Shown here piece by piece: positions 20,367 to 29,418 of a DNA stretch of 29,915 bases (the first letter of the stretch is position 1; each line of letters starts with the position of its first letter). Under the pieces are notes generated by a model, which was not told the origin of the DNA, did no database searches, and saw only the letters and a program-made list of their open reading frames with translations. This DNA comes from Zygnema cylindricum (Eukaryota > Streptophyta > Zygnematophyceae > Zygnematales > Zygnemataceae). The DNA lies in NCBI GenBank assembly GCA_037447655.1, contig JBBHKE010001506.1:19785-49699 (forward strand). The letters run 5' to 3'. Made by a program: the position numbers and the translations under genes.

Positions 20367-21226
20367 CTAGCTGACAAAATGATACGGGAGACAAAATATT
20401 TTCGGGACTAATGAAATCGCAAATATTGCAGGGTACAAAATGTTCGGAATTAATCTTTCACGCAGGTACAATACGACTAAAGCGCCGATTGCAAATTTCC
20501 GATTCGCAGAAATCGAGGAGCACGGCAAGTATAGTACAATCAAACCACCAAGCAATAACGGATTCGACGAAATCGAGGAGCGCGACAAATATTGACACGA
20601 GCTCGAGTGGGTGTTTTGATTTTAGACGATCTCGGCCGATATTATGTACGGAAATCGGATCGCCGATATTGTACGGACGACAGGATTGAGTCATACAGAA
20701 TCGAGTGACAATTCCACGACACACTTTTTTCGGCGGAAATACTGACGCAACTTTGGGCCCGGCCACCGACAGCTGACATTGTGTATTTTGGCGTGTAGCT
20801 ATTAGACCATATCGTGCACACATTTCACATTCAGATTGGAGTGCACATGTACAAATAGCAAGCATTCCACAGGAAGAGTCTATCTCTCACACACATCATA
20901 TCACACGATAGCAAGTTGATAAGGCAATGGTGTTTTAACACTTTATTTATACAAAACACATTGTACAGAGAGATCACAAAGAGATCACAAAGATCACAGA
21001 GATTAGGCGAATAGTCATAGGAGGAGAATCAAGCTTAATTAGATAGAGAATGTTTTTGAGACAAATTGTAATTCCTACTTCTATAATTCCATTCAAAGTT
21101 GTTTAAACCTGTCTGCTGTATTGTCTACATCTATTTCTAGTCCCATCTCTAACCCCTTGTGAGGCACATAACGACACTCTTTCTAGTGTATGTTTTAGGC
21201 TTACCTACTTTAGCCCTCGGCGAGGG

Positions 21227-21238
21227 GCTCACGTGAGC
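21227..21238. repeat. Perfect 12-bp palindrome with CACGTG core
   Basis: GCTCACGTGAGC. It lies between GTTTTAGGCTTAC (21192-21204) and CACCTAAAAC (21238-21247), which are themselves imperfect inverted copies. Confidence 0.6.
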
Positions 21239-21696
21239 ACCTAAAACTAATATTATTGACGGTGGCAAAATATAATATTAAAAACATTAATTATATAAAC
21301 CGCTGATAATAGTCCACGTCATTTGTAAATCTATAAAATGTGAATAAAATAAAACTAAAAATCACGTTCAAAATATGATTAATTTCCTCTAAATTTGAAA
21401 AATAACGAACTAGGAAACTATGATCTTTCACGAAACAGAAAATCCTTCAGCAATGTGGTTTTCCCAAGTTATTTCAAAAGTGTATAAACGTTTAAACGTT
21501 TTTATGTTATTTTATCCGGCTCCTGGGCTTTTTATGGCAATTCTAAAAAGCTAACCTCCAACAAAATCCTTGAAACTTTCGACTGAATTTTCGCCTCTTG
21601 GAAAAAGAAGATGATTAGTGAAAGTGATTTGTTCACGAAACCTAATTTGAATAATTTCATTTCATTCAGGTGCAGTGGGAGAAGCCATGAGACAAA

Positions 21697-22078
21697 AAGG
21701 AATAAGGAGAGGTATTGAGAAGGAAGGGGGAGTGGGAAAGCGAGAGACGGAGGGGGGGAGGAAAGGAGGGACGGAGAGGTGGAAGGGACGGAGAGAAGAA
21801 AGGAAGGATGAAGGGAGAGAGGGAAGGACAGGGGGAGGGAAGGAAGGAGGGAGAGAGGGAAGGAGAGGGAAGGGATGGATGGGGGAAGGAAAGAGGGAGT
21901 GAGAGAGGGAAAGAGAAGGGAAGGAACGGAGGTGGGAAGGGAAGGAGGGAGGGAGAGAGGGAAAGAGAGGGGAATGGAGGGAGGGACTGAGAGGGAAAGA
22001 GAGATAAGTGGGAGAGGGAGGAGGAGAGGGAGAGAAGAGGGAGAGGGAGAACGGGAGGGAAGGAGAAAGGAAAGCATA
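21697..22078 (+). repeat. Polypurine tract, copy A
   Basis: About 380 bases that are almost all G and A on the plus strand, built from GGGA, GGAAGG and GAGAGG words. Long mirror-like purine tracts can form triplex DNA (known for such sequences). Apparent Arg/Gly/Glu-rich reading frames here are low-complexity by-products. Confidence 0.9.
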
Positions 22079-22567
22079 GATCTCCCGTACGAATAGTACT
22101 TTAGTAAACTACACGTGTATCGCTATTAGTGGTTATATGTTTTTCGTCCCTTAAAACATCTTTCCTCCGTACACCCTTGTCCCATGTTCATATGGACGAC
22201 CGTCCATGCGAAGGCGGGAAACCAATCCTTCAATGACAACCGTCAGATCCGCAAGCCGACAAGATTGTACGGAGATAATATGTTGAGGGAGTGAGAGTGG
22301 GAGAGTGGGATGCAGGAAAGTCAAAATTGATGCCCTGAAAAACTGCCCAAAATCTTTTCACCCTCGTTTCGTGGAAACAAGTACAAAACACGCCAAAGTA
22401 CATCGATTTCTGGAATGCACGAATGCCTACCACGTATGATAGAGAAACAAAAAAGTTGTGACATTCCCGTCATCTTGGAGATTATTGGAACGTACGGAAC
22501 AAATCTTTAAGAAATGTCAGCCATCCACCGTCCATCAACCTCTGACAAAGCAAACGCCTACTTTACA

Positions 22568-22657
22568 GTACGGCTTTCTGCACTGCATTCTTGTACGGCA
22601 TGCTTGTACGGCATTCTTGGACAGCATTATTGTACGGCATTTTCGTACGGCAATATC
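22568..22657 (+). repeat. Seven-unit 13-bp GTACGG array, copy A
   Basis: Units start at 22568, 22581 (12 bases), 22593, 22606, 22619, 22632 and 22645, consensus GTACGGCATTCTT. Units at 22581 and 22619 have lost the GTACGG core (CACTGC, GGACAG). The regular spacing shows a tandem array. GTAC is the known core of plant SBP-box protein sites; relevance here is speculative. Confidence 0.85.
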
Positions 22658-23450
22658 GACATTTCCGTGGGCCGTGGGTTCCTATGTTTCCAATTATCGA
22701 CGTTTTGTCGTGTCTGACCTTCGACATTGCTGCAGCGTCCAATCGGAGGCGAATCCAACGCCTGTTGTACATTTATCTGTACGGAAATCATAGGTTCCCG
22801 TGTGCATATTATAGGAGTTAACGAACGAATAAATTTACAGTGCGTATCGAACGATTTTGAAATGTTAATATATAGCGTACCGTGCCATGTATCCGTACAT
22901 GTTTTGCACATTTATGAAGAGTGTTCGTATGTTTACGTACTTTTTAGGGTTATTTTAGGGGGGATTTTAAGGCTGTTGGGTACATTCTGTTAGATTCCTG
23001 TATATTTCAGTACAACCGCCTTAAACATTTTCGTACATCTAAGGTTTTTAGGTTACACTTTTATTATAATTCTGTACATTTCCGTATATTCTCCGTATTT
23101 TTCATGATGATTTTTGACGGCTACACTTTTCGTTCATTGACGTAACATTGTTGTTCATTTTGGGACAGCGAATTCTCAGCGAAGTTTCGCAGCTGTATTA
23201 TATAAGTCAAATCGCCAGAGGAGGTTCGTTCTTGGCGCGCACGCTCTCAACAGGAGTCGCGGCGAGCCTCCAACGGTCGTAACTGTTAGCGGCGGGCGGA
23301 CGGGTCTCCTGCGGGAATATGTTGCCCGTAGGGACCAGCTATGTGCGCGCACAGAGTCATGATTGCACGACACAGTAATGATCGATTTAATTTGGTTCAA
23401 AGACATTTGCACGATTGACACTAGTAATGGATGACGAATGAGAGGAGGAA

Positions 23451-23723
23451 ATGAATAATCACGTACCATTCAGGCCCAAAAAAACAAAAACCGAGCCGCC
23501 AAACAGGTCAACCAAACAGGCCGCCAAACCGCTCGGCTGTCAACCATTTTGGAGCGTAGCGACGGATAAAATATACGATTTGAAGCGTTTCGACGGACAA
23601 AACAAACGGTCAAGTGCGTCAAAACTTGGCAATTGTGGTGAATCATCTTCTTTTCCGGAAAACCTTTTCGTAATGCAAAAATGCGACTTTGAAAAAACAG
23701 GAAGTCGTATCACGAATGAATGA
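23451..23723 (+). CDS. Hypothetical 90-aa ORF, copy A
   Basis: ATG at 23451, stop at 23721-23723. The product is lysine-, serine- and asparagine-rich, with a basic N-terminal third (PKKTKTEPPNRSTKQ) and no recognised domain, signal peptide or membrane segment. The same ORF occurs in copy B at 26967-27239, but the two copies are identical at DNA level, so this is no evidence of selection. A TATATAAG box and a GC-rich segment lie 100-250 bases upstream, compatible with a promoter and leader. It starts inside the inverted-repeat arm at 23411-23456. It may be a chance ORF. Confidence 0.2.
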   Translation: MNNHVPFRPKKTKTEPPNRSTKQAAKPLGCQPFWSVATDKIYDLKRFDGQNKRSSASKLGNCGESSSFPENLFVMQKCDFEKTGSRITNE

Positions 23724-23936
23724 TTCGTACTGTAACGATTTTTTTTTAAATGGTAACCCATAAACAAAAAGCCAATCAAAATAACTTAAAATAGAACGTA
23801 AAATTATGTGTTGTTGTACGGTTGAAAAACGATGGTTTGGTACGGACGTGTTTTAGTCATCGGCGACAAATCGTACGGCAACATGAATCACAACGCGACG
23901 TTTTTGTTGACATGAGGTGACGTCAAGGGCTATTCA

Positions 23937-24030
23937 ACAACCAACAACAACAACCAACAACAACAACCAACATCAACAAACAACAACAACAAAAATAATA
24001 ATCATAATAATACGAATAAGAATAATAATT
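23937..24030 (+). repeat. (CAA)n/(AAT)n microsatellite at the end of copy A
   Basis: Directly after the shared TATTCA, the sequence becomes CAACAACCAACAACAACAACC... and then AATAATAATCATAATAATACG. Copy B has CGTCCAAAC instead, so the repeat marks the copy A breakpoint. Confidence 0.85.
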
Positions 24031-24090
24031 GATTGTATATATATATTAAATAAGTATATCTGTTTATAGATTTCTGGAAAAATCACTTAC

Positions 24091-24206
24091 TTTTTGGTTT
24101 ACTGGGTGCCTGTTCCGTCAATGGAAGATCGTTTTCTTTCAAAGTCGTAAGAAAATAGTAAATTTCCTGGCCAGCTAACAATCTCGATTCCGCTGTTTTT
24201 TGCAAA
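24091..24206 (-). CDS. Candidate internal exon of an unidentified host gene
   Basis: On the minus strand a 116-base segment follows ATTTTATCAG (acceptor AG at 24208-24207) and is followed by GTAAGTGATT (donor, 24090-24081). One frame, entering after one base, is open throughout. It reads like ordinary protein (LQKTAESRLLAGQEIYYFLT, then TLKENDLPLTEQAPSKPK) with an amphipathic helix-like start and a Pro/Lys end. Upstream on the minus strand is a pyrimidine-rich tract (24345-24226). I do not recognise the protein. A second frame is also open for most of the length, so chance cannot be excluded. If real, the two repeat copies lie in the introns around it. Confidence 0.35.
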
Positions 24207-24225
24207 CTGATAAAATTAATATTTT

Positions 24226-24345
24226 GGGGGAGAGGTAGGAGGATGATTCAGGGGGGGAAATAGAAGGAGAAAGTAGGATAAGGGGAGAAAGGGGATAGGA
24301 GGAGGAGGGAGGGGGAAATTCACCTGCAGGGAGGAGGAAGAATTT
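24226..24345 (+). repeat. Purine-rich tract in the spacer
   Basis: G/A-rich on the plus strand (GGGGGAGAGG, GGAGGAGGAGGGAGGG). It is shorter and less regular than the tracts in the repeat copies. On the minus strand it lies upstream of the candidate acceptor site. Confidence 0.7.
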
Positions 24346-24780
24346 GTTTTTGCGTTATTCTTTCTCTTTTTTGTTTTGAAGGGGAAAAATTGCTTTTAAA
24401 CAGAGAAATTTACGATTGACGTGTTTGAGAGAAACTTATTTTCCACAATTTGCGGGTGGTTTCCCGGAATTTGAAAAAATGTTTCTTTTGCGCCAGTTTT
24501 CAAATAATATCGGAGACAAAATTTTAAACAGATACAAAAAACATTTTAAATTCACTGGGAATATTTTTTTTCCAGCTCCTTTATTTAGTTTTTCTTTTCT
24601 TTTTTGTGGTTTACTTTCTGGAAGCAACAAGCAAAAGGAGAACAATAGAAAAAAACACAAACAAAAAAAAAACCTACACACCAACAAATCACATCTTTTT
24701 TTTTCTGAAATGTGTTCCCAGAATTCTTATTTAGAAAAAAACACACACACATACACACACACACAAATGGGAAACTCTTC
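24346..24780. other. Spacer between repeat copies, no gene recognised
   Basis: AT-rich, with T- and A-runs. A 122-codon open stretch (plus 24416-24784) runs into an (AC)n microsatellite at 24741-24765 and ends in low-complexity Lys/Asn/His; it has no recognisable domain. Confidence 0.5.
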
Positions 24781-25212
24781 TTGACCGTGGCAAAATATAT
24801 TAATAAAAACATAAATTATATAAACTGCTAATAATAGTCCACGTCATTCGTAAATCTATTAAATGTGAATTAAATAAAACTAAAAATCACGTTCAAAATA
24901 TGATTAATTTCCTCTAAATTTGAAAAATAACCAACTTGGAAACTATGATTTTTCACGAAACATAAAATACTTTAGCAATGTGGTTTTCTAAGTTATTTTA
25001 AGCGTGTAAAAACATTTAAACGCTTTTATGCTTTTTTATCCGGCTCCGGGCTTTTTATGGCAATTTTAAAAAGCTAACCTCCAACAGAATCCATGAAACT
25101 TTCGACTAAATTTTCGTCTCTGGGAAAAAAAAGATGATTAGTGAAAGTGATTTGTTCACGAAACCTAATTTGAATAATTTCATTTCATTCAGGTGCAGTG
25201 AGAGAAGCCACG

Positions 25213-25591
25213 AGACAAAAAGGAATAAGGAGAGGTATAGGGAAGGGAGGGGGAGTGGGAAAGCGAGAGACGGAGGGGGGGAGGAAAGGAGGGACGGAGA
25301 GGTGGAAGGGAAGGAGAGAAGAAAGGAAGGATGAAGAGAGAGAGGGAAGGACAGGGGGAGGGAAGGAAGGAGGGAGAGAGGGAAGGAGAGGGAAGGGATG
25401 GATGGGGGAAGGAAAGAAGGAGTGAGAGAGGAAAAGAGAAGGAACGGAGGTGGGAAGGGAAGGAGGGAGGGAGAGAGGGAAAGAGAGGGGAATGGAGGGA
25501 GGGACTGAGAGGGAGAGAGAGATAAGTGGGAGAGGGAGGAGGAGAGGGAGAGAAGAGGGAGAGGGAGAAAGGGAGGGAAGGAGAGGAAAGC
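25213..25591 (+). repeat. Polypurine tract, copy B
   Basis: Matches the copy A tract with several small insertions or deletions and substitutions, as expected for slippage-prone sequence. Confidence 0.9.
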
Positions 25592-26083
25592 ATAGATCTC
25601 CCGTACGAATAGTACTTTAGTAAACTACACGTGTATCGCTATTAGTGGTAATATGTTTTTCGTCCCTTAAAACATCTTTCCTCCGTACACTCTTGTCCCA
25701 TGTTCATATGGACGACCGTCCATGCGAAGGCGGGAAACCAATCCTTCAATGACAACCGTCAGATCCGCAAGCCGACAAGATTGTACGGAGATAATATGTT
25801 GAGGGAGTGAGAGTGGGAGAGTGGGATGTAGGAAAGTCAAAATTGATACCCTGAAAAACTGCCCAAAAACTTTTCACCCTCGTTTCGTGGAAACAAGTAC
25901 AAAACACGCCAAAGTACATCGATTTCTGGAATGCACGAATGCCTACCACGTATGATAGAGAAACAAAAAAGTTGTGACATTCCCGTCATCTTGGAGATTA
26001 TTGGAACGTACGGAACAAATCTTTAAGAAATGTCAGCCATCCACCGTCCATCAACCTCTGACAAAGCAAACGCCTACTTTACA

Positions 26084-26173
26084 GTACGGCTTTCTGCACT
26101 GCATTCTTGTACGGCATGCTTGTACGGCATTCTTGGACAGCATTATTGTACGGCATTTTCGTACGGCAAAATC
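26084..26173 (+). repeat. Seven-unit 13-bp GTACGG array, copy B
   Basis: Same seven units as in copy A; one difference was seen, in the last unit (GTACGGCAAAATC against GTACGGCAATATC). Confidence 0.85.
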
Positions 26174-26926
26174 GACATTTCCGTGGGCCGTGGGTCCCTA
26201 TGTTTCCAATCATCGACGTTTTGTCGTGTCTGACCTTCGACATTGCTGCCGCGTCCAATCGAAGGCGAATCCAACGCCTGTTGTACATTTATCTGTACGG
26301 AAATCATAGGTTCCCGTGTGCATATTATAGGAGTTAACGAACGAATAAATTTACAGTGCGTATCGAACGATTTTGAAATGTTAATATATAGCGTACCGTG
26401 CCATGTATCCGTACATGTTTTGCACATTTATGAAGAGTGTTCGTATGTTTACGTACTTTTTAGGGTTATTTTAGGGGGGATTTTAAGGCTGTTGGGTACA
26501 TTCTGTTAGATTCCTGTATATTTCAGTACAACCGCCTTAAACATTTTCGTACATCTAAGGTTTTTAGGTTACACTTTTATTATAATTCTGTACATTTCCG
26601 TATATTCTCCGTATTTTTCATGATGATTTTTGACGGCTACACTTTTCGTTCATTGACGTAACATTGTTGTTCATTTTGGGACAGCGAATTCTCAGCGAAG
26701 TTTCGCAGCTGTATTATATAAGTCAAATCGCCAGAGGAGGTTCGTTCTTGGCGCGCACGCTCTCAACAGGAGTCGCGGCGAGCCTCCAACGGTCGTAACT
26801 GTTAGCGGCGGGCGGACGGGTCTCCTGCGGGAATATGTTGCCCGTAGGGACCAGCTATGTGCGCGCACAGAGTCATGATTGCACGACACAGTAATGATCG
26901 ATTTAATTTGGTTCAAAGACATTTGC

Positions 26927-27521
26927 ACGATTGACACTAGTAATGGATGACGAATGAGAGGAGGAAATGAATAATCACGTACCATTCAGGCCCAAAAAAA
27001 CAAAAACCGAGCCGCCAAACAGGTCAACCAAACAGGCCGCCAAACCGCTCGGCTGTCAACCATTTTGGAGCGTAGCGACGGATAAAATATACGATTTGAA
27101 GCGTTTCGACGGACAAAACAAACGGTCAAGTGCGTCAAAACTTGGCAATTGTGGTGAATCATCTTCTTTTCCGGAAAACCTTTTCGTAATGCAAAAATGC
27201 GACTTTGAAAAAACAGGAAGTCGTATCACGAATGAATGATTCGTACTGTAACGATTTTTTTTTAAATGGTAACCCATAAACAAAAAGCCAATCAAAATAA
27301 CTTAAAATAGAACGTAAAATTATGTGTTGTTGTACGGTTGAAAAACGATGGTTTGGTACGGACGTGTTTTAGTCATCGGCGACAAATCGTACGGCAACAT
27401 GAATCACAACGCGACGTTTTTGTTGACATGAGGTGACGTCAAGGGCTATTCACGTCCAAACAAAAAATGAAGGACATTCATTTCCTCATCTCATCCGTCA
27501 TCCATTTCTAGTGTGAATCGT
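26927..27521. repeat. 595-bp inverted-repeat (foldback/MITE-like) element
   Basis: Arms of 46 bases at 26927-26972 and 27476-27521 match in inverted orientation at 42 of 46 positions (outer end ACGATT-ACACTAG-AATGG). The right arm lies beyond copy B's shared end; copy A has only the left arm (23411-23456). No clear target duplication was seen. It encloses the 90-codon ORF, which starts within the left arm. Confidence 0.7.
26967..27239 (+). CDS. Hypothetical 90-aa ORF, copy B
   Basis: Identical to the ORF at 23451-23723 and with the same upstream TATATAAG (26715-26722). No domain was recognised. It lies within the 595-bp inverted-repeat element. If that element carried a gene this would be the candidate, but the length and composition do not resemble a known transposase. 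Confidence 0.2.
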   Translation: MNNHVPFRPKKTKTEPPNRSTKQAAKPLGCQPFWSVATDKIYDLKRFDGQNKRSSASKLGNCGESSSFPENLFVMQKCDFEKTGSRITNE

Positions 27522-28528
27522 CATAGAAAAAATTATTTGATAGAAAAAGTTGTATAATTTGGTGTATGAAATGTGTCCGCTTGTACCGTAAATGCAATCA
27601 GTTTCATACCAAAGGACAATAAAATGTGTCAATTTTATGAGTGAACACGTGGAAGGGCACTTGAAGTCAAACGACAAAATTAAATCGCTCCAATTTGTCC
27701 GCGCACATTCAGGCGGTGTGCCCATGTAACATAAACTTTAAAGTGCTACTTTGGATTTTATCGCAGATTTTACGGTGTACTTTTCAAAGTGATTCTATGG
27801 CAATCATTACTTGCTCCTTCATTACACCGCCAATCTCTATTAGCGTCAAAAAATAAATAGCGTTATTAAAGTTAATTGGTAATTTGATTTTTTTTTTAAA
27901 AAAAAGATATATACTAAATTTTTACTTATGCTAATTTGGGTTTTTCAAAAAATTAAATACCCACCATGAACATGATTACACTAATATAGGTACCATACAA
28001 AATCTCATAAATCGTACACCGTTGCGTAATTTTACGGTCCATACTTGTCAGACTATTTTACGGGAGTTAAACGTCAACGCTACACGTAAAGCGTGTACTT
28101 TTTGTTCAGTTGCAAGATATGTACTTATACAGTTGGGACGATTACGCAACGTTGCTTTGTCGAAAAAGATGGTCGTTTGTCCGTTGTTTCGCAATAATTT
28201 ACATTAATAACGCCCATTAACTTTATTAATGTCGCATTTTAGTGATTTTATTAGAGTTTATTGACGGTAATATGTGTCTGAATTCTAATAAGGTTGCTTT
28301 TCAGTGGAAAAAATTCATAACTACCACTTATTAGAGTTAATGTTAACTCTAATTGGGTCAATAATGAACAAAATGGACGGACAAAAAATGGCAAATAATA
28401 GTTTCACCTTCTCATTCAACGTGGCTAACTCATCATCCACACAAAATCTATTATTGTTAAAACGACGTAGATTATGTACGACACGAACCTCAACCGGGTC
28501 CTTTCCATGACTCGTTGACCAAATTTTA
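27522..28528. other. AT-rich stretch with hairpins, no gene recognised
   Basis: It contains a perfect 11-bp inverted pair (CGTTGCGTAAT at 28020-28030 with ATTACGCAACG at 28141-28151). TACACCG...CTATTAGCGT at 27823-27846 resembles the terminal sequence of the 220-bp elements further right but has no visible partner. A 24-bp palindrome lies at 28330-28353. No convincing coding sequence is seen. Confidence 0.5.
28330..28353. repeat. 24-bp near-perfect palindrome
   Basis: ATTAGAGTTAA, centre TG, TTAACTCTAAT: 11-bp arms with no mismatch. Confidence 0.9.
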
Positions 28529-28705
28529 GTTTTGGGAATCAAGGACCACTTGCCAATATTCGATTTGTATCAGATTTTAGGTACCCGATAATCAATATAT
28601 CGCTTCGATATATCAAAAAGCTAAATATCTAAATGTATCAACGATATATCGTATCGCAATATATCGTAGCTTTTTTTCTTGTTTTTTATAACAATTCGTG
28701 CTACT

Positions 28706-28741
28706 GCTAGTACTAGTGGTGATGCTAGTACTAGTGGTGCT
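28706..28741. repeat. 18-bp tandem duplication
   Basis: GCTAGTACTAGTGGTGAT followed by GCTAGTACTAGTGGTGCT; each unit contains the palindrome CTAGTACTAG. Located at the inner edge of the left terminal repeat. Confidence 0.9.
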
Positions 28742-28755
28742 GTTGCGGGTGGTAC

Positions 28756-28975
28756 TACACCGCGAATCGTTATTAGCGTACAAGTTAAATTAGCTTATAA
28801 GAATAATTACTGTAATTAACGCTATTTGGGAATTTTTATTTTTTCAAAGAAATCATTTACTTTAATAAGAAATTGGGATTTTTTTAAATAGTATGGATAA
28901 TTGTATTTGAGAATTTGGGAAAAGTTTGGGGGAACCGAATTAGTGTTCAATACGCTAACAACGATTCGCAGTGTA
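28756..28975. mobile_element. 220-bp MITE-like element nested in the 1.36-kb element
   Basis: Terminal inverted repeats of 25 bases (TACACCGCGAATCG... at 28756-28780; inverted copy at 28951-28975) differ at two positions. The flanks GTGGTAC (28749-28755) and GTGCTAC (28976-28982) match at 6 of 7 bases and may be the target duplication. It is non-coding and AT-rich inside. Confidence 0.7.
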
Positions 28976-29198
28976 GTGCTACTGCAACTGTTGGTAGTTC
29001 TAGCTACTGCTACTCCAAATTAATAAAAAAAACAATAAAAATTCACATTTTTTACATTTCAAAATGCAAAACACTTCCTGGTTGAAAACATGAAACACAC
29101 TGCTGTAAATATTTTTTATCAGATTATCATTTGACTAAATTAGTGTTTACTTTTTGTACGTGAAGTTCTGAACGTACTAAATAAGTAATAATGTGAAT

Positions 29199-29418
29199 TA
29201 CACTGTGAATCATAAATACCGTAAATAATTTTTTCGCCACTGAAAACATTTATTCTCCGTAAACATTTCTCCAATTTTCAATTTAAAACCGCCATTCGTA
29301 AGTTGAAAATATTAATTTTCAATCGCAACCGTCAGATCCACAATCCGACAAGTGTGTACGGAGAAAAGATGTTTTAAGAGACAAAATATCATTAACGCTA
29401 ATAGCAATTCACGGTGTA
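29199..29418. mobile_element. Second 220-bp MITE-like element with related ends
   Basis: The left end TACACTGTGAATC (29199) and inverted right end TACACCGTGAATTG (from 29418 inward) resemble each other and the ends of 28756-28975; the length is the same. Inside it is the 38-bp motif (29326-29363) shared with the large repeats, and CTCCGTAAACATTTCTC opposite GTACGGAGAAAAGATG as an inner inverted pair. No target duplication is evident. Confidence 0.5.
29326..29363 (+). repeat. Dispersed 38-bp motif, third copy
   Basis: CAACCGTCAGATCC-CAA-CCGACAAG followed by TGTACGGAG matches 22237-22274 and 25753-25790 at about 34 of 38 bases. Confidence 0.75.

Larger units (their letters stand above)
19821..21255. 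other. Unassigned CpG-containing stretch; possible LTR start at 19821
   Basis: Similarity to element 3 integrase ends at 19821, where TGTGACATCCTACAC begins, a sequence like the start of many plant LTRs. A further inserted LTR could therefore begin here, but no end or target duplication was found. CG dinucleotides are frequent from 19.99 to 20.87 kb. A 405-base open frame (minus 20865-20458) has no recognisable domain. A TTTATTTATACAAAA box is near 20941-20955, three GATCACAAA-like repeats at 20977-21000, and a GCTCACGTGAGC palindrome at 21227-21238. Confidence 0.35.
21256..23936. repeat. Large direct repeat, copy A (~2.68 kb)
   Basis: Starts TTGACGGTGGCAAAATAT and ends GTCAAGGGCTATTCA. Colinear with copy B (24781-27452). 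Order within the unit: an AT-rich leader (to about 21690), a purine tract (about 21697-22078), a 38-bp dispersed motif (22237-22274), a 13-bp array (22568-22657), a GTAC-rich segment, a GC-rich island with a nearby TATATAAG (23199-23206), and a 90-codon ORF. Differences from B are many in the first 450 bp, about ten between 22.1 and 22.75 kb, and none seen afterwards. The right end abuts a (CAA)n repeat. The identity of the unit is unknown. Confidence 0.92.
24781..27452. repeat. Large direct repeat, copy B (~2.67 kb)
   Basis: Starts TTGACCGTGGCAAAATAT, ends GGGCTATTCA, colinear with copy A at an offset of 3525 bases (left) to 3516 (right). Components: AT-rich leader, purine tract (25213-25591), dispersed 38-bp motif (25753-25790), 13-bp array (26084-26173), GC-rich island (about 26726-26876), 90-codon ORF (26967-27239). 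After its end, copy B continues into an inverted-repeat arm absent next to copy A. Confidence 0.92.

Noticed and set aside
20458-20865. Minus-strand 135-codon frame in the CpG-containing stretch
   Set aside because: Cys- and Arg-scattered product without a recognisable domain, overlapping short direct repeats. The long frame is explained by low TAA/TGA density in CpG-rich sequence.
21532-22096. Long Arg/Gly/Glu-rich (plus) and Ser/Pro/Leu-rich (minus) open frames over the purine tracts (also 25189-25593)
   Set aside because: They arise from a G/A-only sequence that lacks stop codons. Indels between the two copies shift frame freely, so there is no coding constraint.
22458-22993. Several overlapping open frames on both strands, repeated in copy B
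   Set aside because: The 13-bp array and GTAC-rich sequence are poor in stops in all frames. No domain is visible, and similarity between copies is explained by DNA identity.
24416-24784. Plus-strand 122-codon frame
   Set aside because: It ends in low-complexity Lys/Asn/His and an (AC)n repeat and has no domain.
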